Assembly: GCA_018714405.1 (NCBI GenBank)
Contig: DVNM01000028.1
Location: forward strand, 1-64,000
DNA length: 64,000 nucleotides
Origin: Scybalenecus merdavium
GTDB taxonomy: Bacteria > Bacillota > Clostridia > Oscillospirales > Acutalibacteraceae
Reading direction: 5' to 3'
The stretch's first letter is position 1, and each line of letters begins with the position of its first letter. Positions 59,991-64,000 of the stretch are shown in pieces. The position numbers and the translations under genes are program-made. Under the pieces are notes generated by a model. That model saw nothing but the letters and a program-made list of their open reading frames with translations, did not search any database and was not told the DNA's origin.

Positions 59991-61076
59991 ATGCTGGAAA
60001 AAATCAACGAGATCAATGTGTGGGACCGGCTTCGCGCCTGCAAAAAGCCGATCGTTTTATACGGCATGGGCAACGGCGCCGAACAGATTTTAAGCCGTTT
60101 TAAACAGCTCGGCATCGCATGGGACGGCATTTTTGCATCTGACGGATTTGTCAGGGGCCAGTCCTTTTGCGGCAAAAAAGTACGGCGCTACGATGAGATC
60201 TGCCAGGAATACGGCGACTTTGTCATTGTTTTGGGCTTTGCAAGCGCGCGGCCCGAAGTGCTGGCAAATGTGCGGGCTCTGGCCGAAAAACACACCCTGT
60301 TTGCACCCGACGTGCCGGTCTGCGGCGGCGGACTTTTTACGCGCGAATACGTTGCCGAACACAACGATGCGTTTGACCGCGCTTACGAACTGCTTGCAGA
60401 CGAGCGTTCCCGGCGCGACTATCTTTCTGTTTTGCATTTTAAAGTATCGGGCAAGATCGACTACCTGCTTTCCTGTTTTGCCGAGAAAAAAGATATTTAT
60501 AAAAATATACTCCATCTGTCCGAAAGCGAGGCCGTTGCCGACCTTGGCGCCTATACCGGCGACACGGTGCAGGAGATATTGTGTGCGACCGGCGGCCGGT
60601 ATAAAGCCATCTATGCCTTGGAACCAAACGCAAAAAGTTTTCAGAAGCTGCAAAAAAACACGGCCGGGCTCCAAAACGTGCAGCTTTTCCCGTTGGCAGC
60701 CTGGGATAAAAACGAAACACTGCTGTTTGGCAGATCCGCCTCACGCGGCGCGCACGCCGCTCAAAACGGACTGCCTGTACAGGCCGTGCGGCTGGACGAT
60801 ATCTTGGACGCACCCGTCACACTGCTGAAAATGGACGTAGAGGGCGCCGAAGCCAGGGCGCTTGCCGGCGCGGCCGAAACCATACGCCGGCATCACCCAA
60901 AGCTTTATGTTTGCGCCTACCACCGTAACGAGGATCTGTTTGCCCTGCCCCTGCAAATCAGCCGACTGGGCAGATATAACATATATTTTCGCCATACGCC
61001 GTACATTCCGGCGTGGGAGAGCAATTTTTACTGCACGCCGCAGCCGAGCGAAACGGCGGCGTTTCAGAAATGGTGA
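59991..61076 (+). CDS. FkbM-family methyltransferase with N-terminal Rossmann-like domain
   Basis: 361 residues. The C-terminal half is a SAM-dependent FkbM domain: LGAYTGDTVQEIL (SAM loop), ALEPNAKSFQKLQKN, and KMDVEGAEARALAGA. The N-terminal half (PIVLYGMGNGAEQILSRF onward) looks like a nucleotide-binding unit seen in polysaccharide-modifying enzymes. These proteins methylate sugars or small glycoconjugates, and the target is unknown. ATG 59991 has only a weak ribosome-binding site (AGGCAG). First of a run of four plus-strand genes, 6 bases before mscS. Confidence 0.78.
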   Translation: MLEKINEINVWDRLRACKKPIVLYGMGNGAEQILSRFKQLGIAWDGIFASDGFVRGQSFCGKKVRRYDEICQEYGDFVIVLGFASARPEVLANVRALAEKHTLFAPDVPVCGGGLFTREYVAEHNDAFDRAYELLADERSRRDYLSVLHFKVSGKIDYLLSCFAEKKDIYKNILHLSESEAVADLGAYTGDTVQEILCATGGRYKAIYALEPNAKSFQKLQKNTAGLQNVQLFPLAAWDKNETLLFGRSASRGAHAAQNGLPVQAVRLDDILDAPVTLLKMDVEGAEARALAGAAETIRRHHPKLYVCAYHRNEDLFALPLQISRLGRYNIYFRHTPYIPAWESNFYCTPQPSETAAFQKW

Positions 61077-61082
61077 TTTTTT

Positions 61083-62144
61083 ATGGATGCCCTACAAACA
61101 TTTGTTACGCAAAACGAACTGCTGATACGCATTGCCGCATCGGTCATACTTTTTGTTTTATTTTTTACCCTGCGCAAGCGATTTACAGCCGCCATTACCA
61201 GGCTGACGCAAAAAGCGCTGCACAAAAAGCCCGCCCTGGCCGCCGAAGTGGCCGACTCCATCAAAATGCCGCTGCACATCTTTTTTGCGCTGTTCGGCGT
61301 GTTTTTGGCCACGCAGCTTGTCAACGTCAGCGCTGCAGTCACATCTTTCGGCGTCAAGGCGCTGAAAATCGCCGTGATCTTTTTGATTTGCTGGGCGGCC
61401 GTAAACATGCTGGATGAGCAGTCGCCGCTGCTGCAAAAGCTGAAAAATGCCGACGGCAACGTCAATTTGACGGCGTGCAAGTTCATTTCCAACCTGCTGC
61501 GTGTGGCCGTTTTCTGTATCGGCTTTGTCATTATTTTAAACGAGTTCGGTTACAACATCACCGGTGTCATCACCGGGCTGGGACTGGGCGGCCTAACGCT
61601 TTCGCTTGCCGCCAAAGACAGCATTCAGAACATGATCAGCGGCTTCATCGTCATTTTTGACAAGCCGTTTGCAGTCGGCGACTACATTTCCGTTGCCGGC
61701 CAGGAAGGCACTGTAAAAGATATTACGATGCGTTCCACCAAGCTTTCTGCCTCTGACGGCACCGAGATCATCATTCCGAACTCCACCGTAACAAACAGCG
61801 CCATTCAGAACTTGAGCAAAATCTCCAGCCGCATTGTGGAGCTGAATTTAAAATTTGCGCCGGCCGCGCCGGAAAACCTGCGCGCCTTTGAAAAGGATGT
61901 GCGCAGCTGCATGGAGACGAACGAAATGCTCGACTGCGCCGCCATGCGCGTGACCTTGAGCGACCTGGCGGGCCGGACACCGCAGGTCAGCATCTGGTGC
62001 CCGACAAAGACCGGCGACATCCAGGCATTTGAAAAAATTAAGGAAGACATAAATTTTGCGCTGATGCGGCTTGCTGAAAAGCACGGTCTGACACTTGCGC
62101 AGAGCCTGCTGCCCACTGCGCCAAACAACGAGGAGCCGAAATGA
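61083..62144 (+). CDS. MscS-family mechanosensitive ion channel
   Basis: A tension-gated channel that releases solutes on osmotic downshock. 353 residues with four predicted N-terminal membrane helices; the pore helix is VITGLGLGGLTLSLAAKDSI followed by QNMISGFIVIFDKPFAVGDYI and the beta domain (GTVKDITMRSTKL, IIIPNSTVTNSAI). The cytoplasmic vestibule is complete. Last codons overlap the next start (ATGA), so it is coupled to the TauE/SafE gene. Confidence 0.92.
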   Translation: MDALQTFVTQNELLIRIAASVILFVLFFTLRKRFTAAITRLTQKALHKKPALAAEVADSIKMPLHIFFALFGVFLATQLVNVSAAVTSFGVKALKIAVIFLICWAAVNMLDEQSPLLQKLKNADGNVNLTACKFISNLLRVAVFCIGFVIILNEFGYNITGVITGLGLGGLTLSLAAKDSIQNMISGFIVIFDKPFAVGDYISVAGQEGTVKDITMRSTKLSASDGTEIIIPNSTVTNSAIQNLSKISSRIVELNLKFAPAAPENLRAFEKDVRSCMETNEMLDCAAMRVTLSDLAGRTPQVSIWCPTKTGDIQAFEKIKEDINFALMRLAEKHGLTLAQSLLPTAPNNEEPK

Positions 62145-62932
62145 TCGCCGTTTTATATGCTGCCATCGTATTTGGCGCCACATTTTTGGGCGCATTCGTA
62201 GGTCTCGGCGGCGGCGTGATCATCAAGCCGCTGTTCGACCTTGCCGGATTTGACACGGTAGACACCGTCAACTTTCTGTCGGCCTGCGCCGTGTTTGCCA
62301 TGTCGGTCGCCTCCACCATAAAATACAGGCGTGAAAAACGGCCGACCGACAAAAAAATCATTCTGCTTTGTGCCTGCGGCGCCGTAGCCGGCGGGATTTT
62401 AGGCAACGTTTTGTTTGACGCCGTGCTCGAAGCGGTCGGCCGGCCCGAAATCGTCAAATCTGTACAGGCTGCCATTTTGGCTGTGCTGCTGATCGCCAGC
62501 GTATGCTACATTAATCTGAAAAATCCGAAGACCCTGCATGTGACGCACCCGGCCGGCATCGCTGCCGCCGGGCTGATGCTTGGTGTGACCAGTTCGTTTT
62601 TAGGGGTCGGCGGCGGGCCGATCAACGTGGCCGCCATGGTGCTGTTTTTCTCCATCACCGTAAAAGACGCGGCCGTATACAGCGTTGCCGTCATCTTTTT
62701 TACACAGCTCTCCAAACTGGTGACCATATTTATAGACAACCAGTTTGCGCCGTACGGCGAACGGCTGTGGCTGCTGCTTTTGCTCGTGCCCTGCGCCGTG
62801 CTGGGCGGTATTCTGGGCGCCAGATATAATAAAAAGGCAGACGGCAAGAAGATCAGCAAAGTCTTTTCTGTCGCCGTTTCGGCCATTGCTCTTGTAAACA
62901 TTTATAACGCGGTCAGCATCTTTTTCAGCTGA
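62141..62932 (+). CDS. TauE/SafE-family membrane transporter
   Basis: 263 residues, about eight membrane segments, in two repeated halves: the first with FLGAFVGLGGGVIIKPLF, the second with SSFLGVGGGPINVAAMVLF. The family exports sulfite, sulfoacetate or related anions. The sulfatase gene downstream suggests sulfate or sulfonate handling, but this is inference. Coupled to mscS by ATGA. Confidence 0.87.
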   Translation: MIAVLYAAIVFGATFLGAFVGLGGGVIIKPLFDLAGFDTVDTVNFLSACAVFAMSVASTIKYRREKRPTDKKIILLCACGAVAGGILGNVLFDAVLEAVGRPEIVKSVQAAILAVLLIASVCYINLKNPKTLHVTHPAGIAAAGLMLGVTSSFLGVGGGPINVAAMVLFFSITVKDAAVYSVAVIFFTQLSKLVTIFIDNQFAPYGERLWLLLLLVPCAVLGGILGARYNKKADGKKISKVFSVAVSAIALVNIYNAVSIFFS

Positions 62933-62964
62933 CCCAGGCTACACCGTATTTAGAAAGGAACGCC

Positions 62965-64000
62965 ATGGACAAAAAGCCGAACATTATTTTTTATTTCAGT
63001 GACCAGCAGCGCTGGGACACGGTAAACGACGAGGTCACCCCAAACCTGATGCAGCTGGCGCAGGAAGGGACCCTGTTTGAAAACAACTTTACCTGCCAGC
63101 CGGTGTGCGGGCCGGCACGCGCATGTTTGCAGACCGGTGTTTACGCCACACAGAGCGGCTGCTACTGGAACGGCGTGGCGCTGCCCGAAAACAGCGAAAC
63201 GCTGGCCACCCACTTTAACGGCGCCGGCTACCAGACGGCCTACATCGGCAAATGGCACCTGGCCTCTGACCGCTACCCGGGCGTTGGTGTGCACTGCGAA
63301 AAAACAGCGGTGCCGCGTGCACGCATGGGCGGCTATCAATACTGGCGCGCAGCCGACGTGCTGGAATTCACCTCGCACGGTTACGACGGGTACATATTTG
63401 ATGAAAACGGCAAACAGATCGATTTTAAAGGCTACCGCGTAGACTGCATCAACGACTTTGCACTGGAATTTTTAGAAAACCGTGACAGAAAAAAGCCGTT
63501 TTTCCTGTTCGTGTCGCAGCTGGAGCCGCACCACCAAAACGACCGCCACCGCGTAGAAGGCTATAAAGAGACAGTCGAAAAATACAGGGACTATCCCCTG
63601 CCGGCAGACCTGACTTTTTTAAAGGGTGACTACAAAGAAAACTACCCTGACTACATCAGCGCCATCAACCGGCTGGACTACAATGTGGGGCGGCTGGTGC
63701 AAAAGCTAAAAGACCTGGGTATTTATGATGACACGATCATTTTGTATACCTCGGACCACGGATGCCATTTTAAAACAAGGAACCCGGAATACAAGCGCAG
63801 CTGCCATGATTCCGCCACACATACGCCGCTCATCATCAAAGGCGGCGGCTTTGCACCCGGCAAAAGGGAAAAGCGCCTGTCCAGCCTGATCGACCTGCCG
63901 CCCACCCTGCTTTCCATGGCCGGGCTGCCCGTGCCAAAAGACTACATGGGCGTGGATCTGACCGAGCAGGCGGCCAATCCCGATGAAAAGCGAGACTGCG
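62965..64000 (+). CDS. Cysteine-type sulfatase (3' end outside window)
   Basis: 345 residues to the right edge. The sulfatase signature C-x-P-x-R is present as Cys48-Gly-Pro-Ala-Arg52 in PVCGPARACLQTG; this cysteine is oxidised to formylglycine by anSME or FGE. SDQQRWD at the start supplies metal ligands, GYQTAYIGKWHL is the second signature, and TSDHGCHF carries the later metal aspartate-histidine. No signal peptide, so it acts in the cytoplasm. AGAAAGGA precedes ATG 62965. A likely host- or plant-glycan sulfatase; the maturase is not in the window. Confidence 0.88.
   Translation, partial: MDKKPNIIFYFSDQQRWDTVNDEVTPNLMQLAQEGTLFENNFTCQPVCGPARACLQTGVYATQSGCYWNGVALPENSETLATHFNGAGYQTAYIGKWHLASDRYPGVGVHCEKTAVPRARMGGYQYWRAADVLEFTSHGYDGYIFDENGKQIDFKGYRVDCINDFALEFLENRDRKKPFFLFVSQLEPHHQNDRHRVEGYKETVEKYRDYPLPADLTFLKGDYKENYPDYISAINRLDYNVGRLVQKLKDLGIYDDTIILYTSDHGCHFKTRNPEYKRSCHDSATHTPLIIKGGGFAPGKREKRLSSLIDLPPTLLSMAGLPVPKDYMGVDLTEQAANPDEKRDC

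Overview
The window looks like chromosomal DNA of a Gram-positive, spore-forming, anaerobic Clostridia member, most likely a gut Oscillospirales/Ruminococcaceae-type commensal. That is inference, from: a Firmicutes-style dcw cluster with a SpoVD/PBP2-type transpeptidase; a MurE carrying the DNPR motif of meso-diaminopimelate enzymes; MurT/GatD; an [FeFe] hydrogenase beside NfnAB; a moderately high GC content; and dispersed host-glycan functions. I saw no prophage, insertion sequence or CRISPR array.

Layout. 1-2164 (minus) is the start of a large lipoprotein that runs off the left edge and is AT-richer than the rest. 2.4-6.4 kb (+) is an L-fucose operon (aldolase, FGGY kinase, isomerase). 6.6-18.4 kb holds a dipeptidase, a GH18 lipoprotein, a permease (minus), an initiator tRNA (minus), a two-part ThrE-type exporter, a histidine phosphatase (minus), a DUF188 protein, glycerate kinase, an HD protein, a 72-residue unknown and a GH38 alpha-mannosidase. 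18.7-33.0 kb (minus) is the division and wall cluster: mraZ, rsmH, ftsL-like, spoVD-type pbp, murE, murF, mraY, ftsW, murG, murA, ftsQ, a terminator, then ftsZ with its own promoter. murC, murD and ftsA are absent here. 33.2-36.3 kb has a GPH sugar symporter (+), a cupin/carboxymuconolactone decarboxylase pair (minus) behind a MerR-type promoter, and a 63-residue membrane protein (+). 36.4-38.7 kb (minus) is ylxM-ffh-rpsP-khpA. 38.9-41.6 kb (minus) has three envelope genes (transglutaminase-like, L,D-transpeptidase, surface protein with an APETG motif). 41.8-45.8 kb (minus) is rpsB-tsf behind a structured leader, then murT-gatD. 45.9-47.4 kb (+) has an inositol monophosphatase and a DtxR/MntR regulator, with a candidate small RNA on the opposite strand between them. 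47.4-53.1 kb (minus) has a truncated phosphotransferase, an [FeFe] hydrogenase, NfnB, NfnA and an iron alcohol dehydrogenase: a hydrogen/ferredoxin/NAD(P) redox block. 53.3-59.8 kb (minus) is one operon: CBS/HlyC protein, phoH, ybeY, era, a 47-residue YqzL-like protein, recO, mutS2. 60-64 kb (+) holds an FkbM methyltransferase, MscS, TauE/SafE and a sulfatase cut by the right edge.

How it fits together. The GH38, GH18, sulfatase, GPH symporter and fucose genes suggest use of host or dietary glycans. The redox block would move fermentation electrons between ferredoxin, NAD(P)H, hydrogen and alcohol. The wall genes describe meso-DAP peptidoglycan with lipid II amidation and possibly 3-3 cross-links. 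Most transcription units have a recognisable sigma-A promoter and an intrinsic terminator. Several starts were moved from the first ATG/GTG to a downstream codon where a Shine-Dalgarno sequence fits better. The least explained items are the candidate small RNA at 46692-46813, an orphan promoter at 18616-18643, the 72-residue protein coupled to the mannosidase, the MerR-type promoter without its regulator, and the phosphotransferase that lacks its N-lobe.
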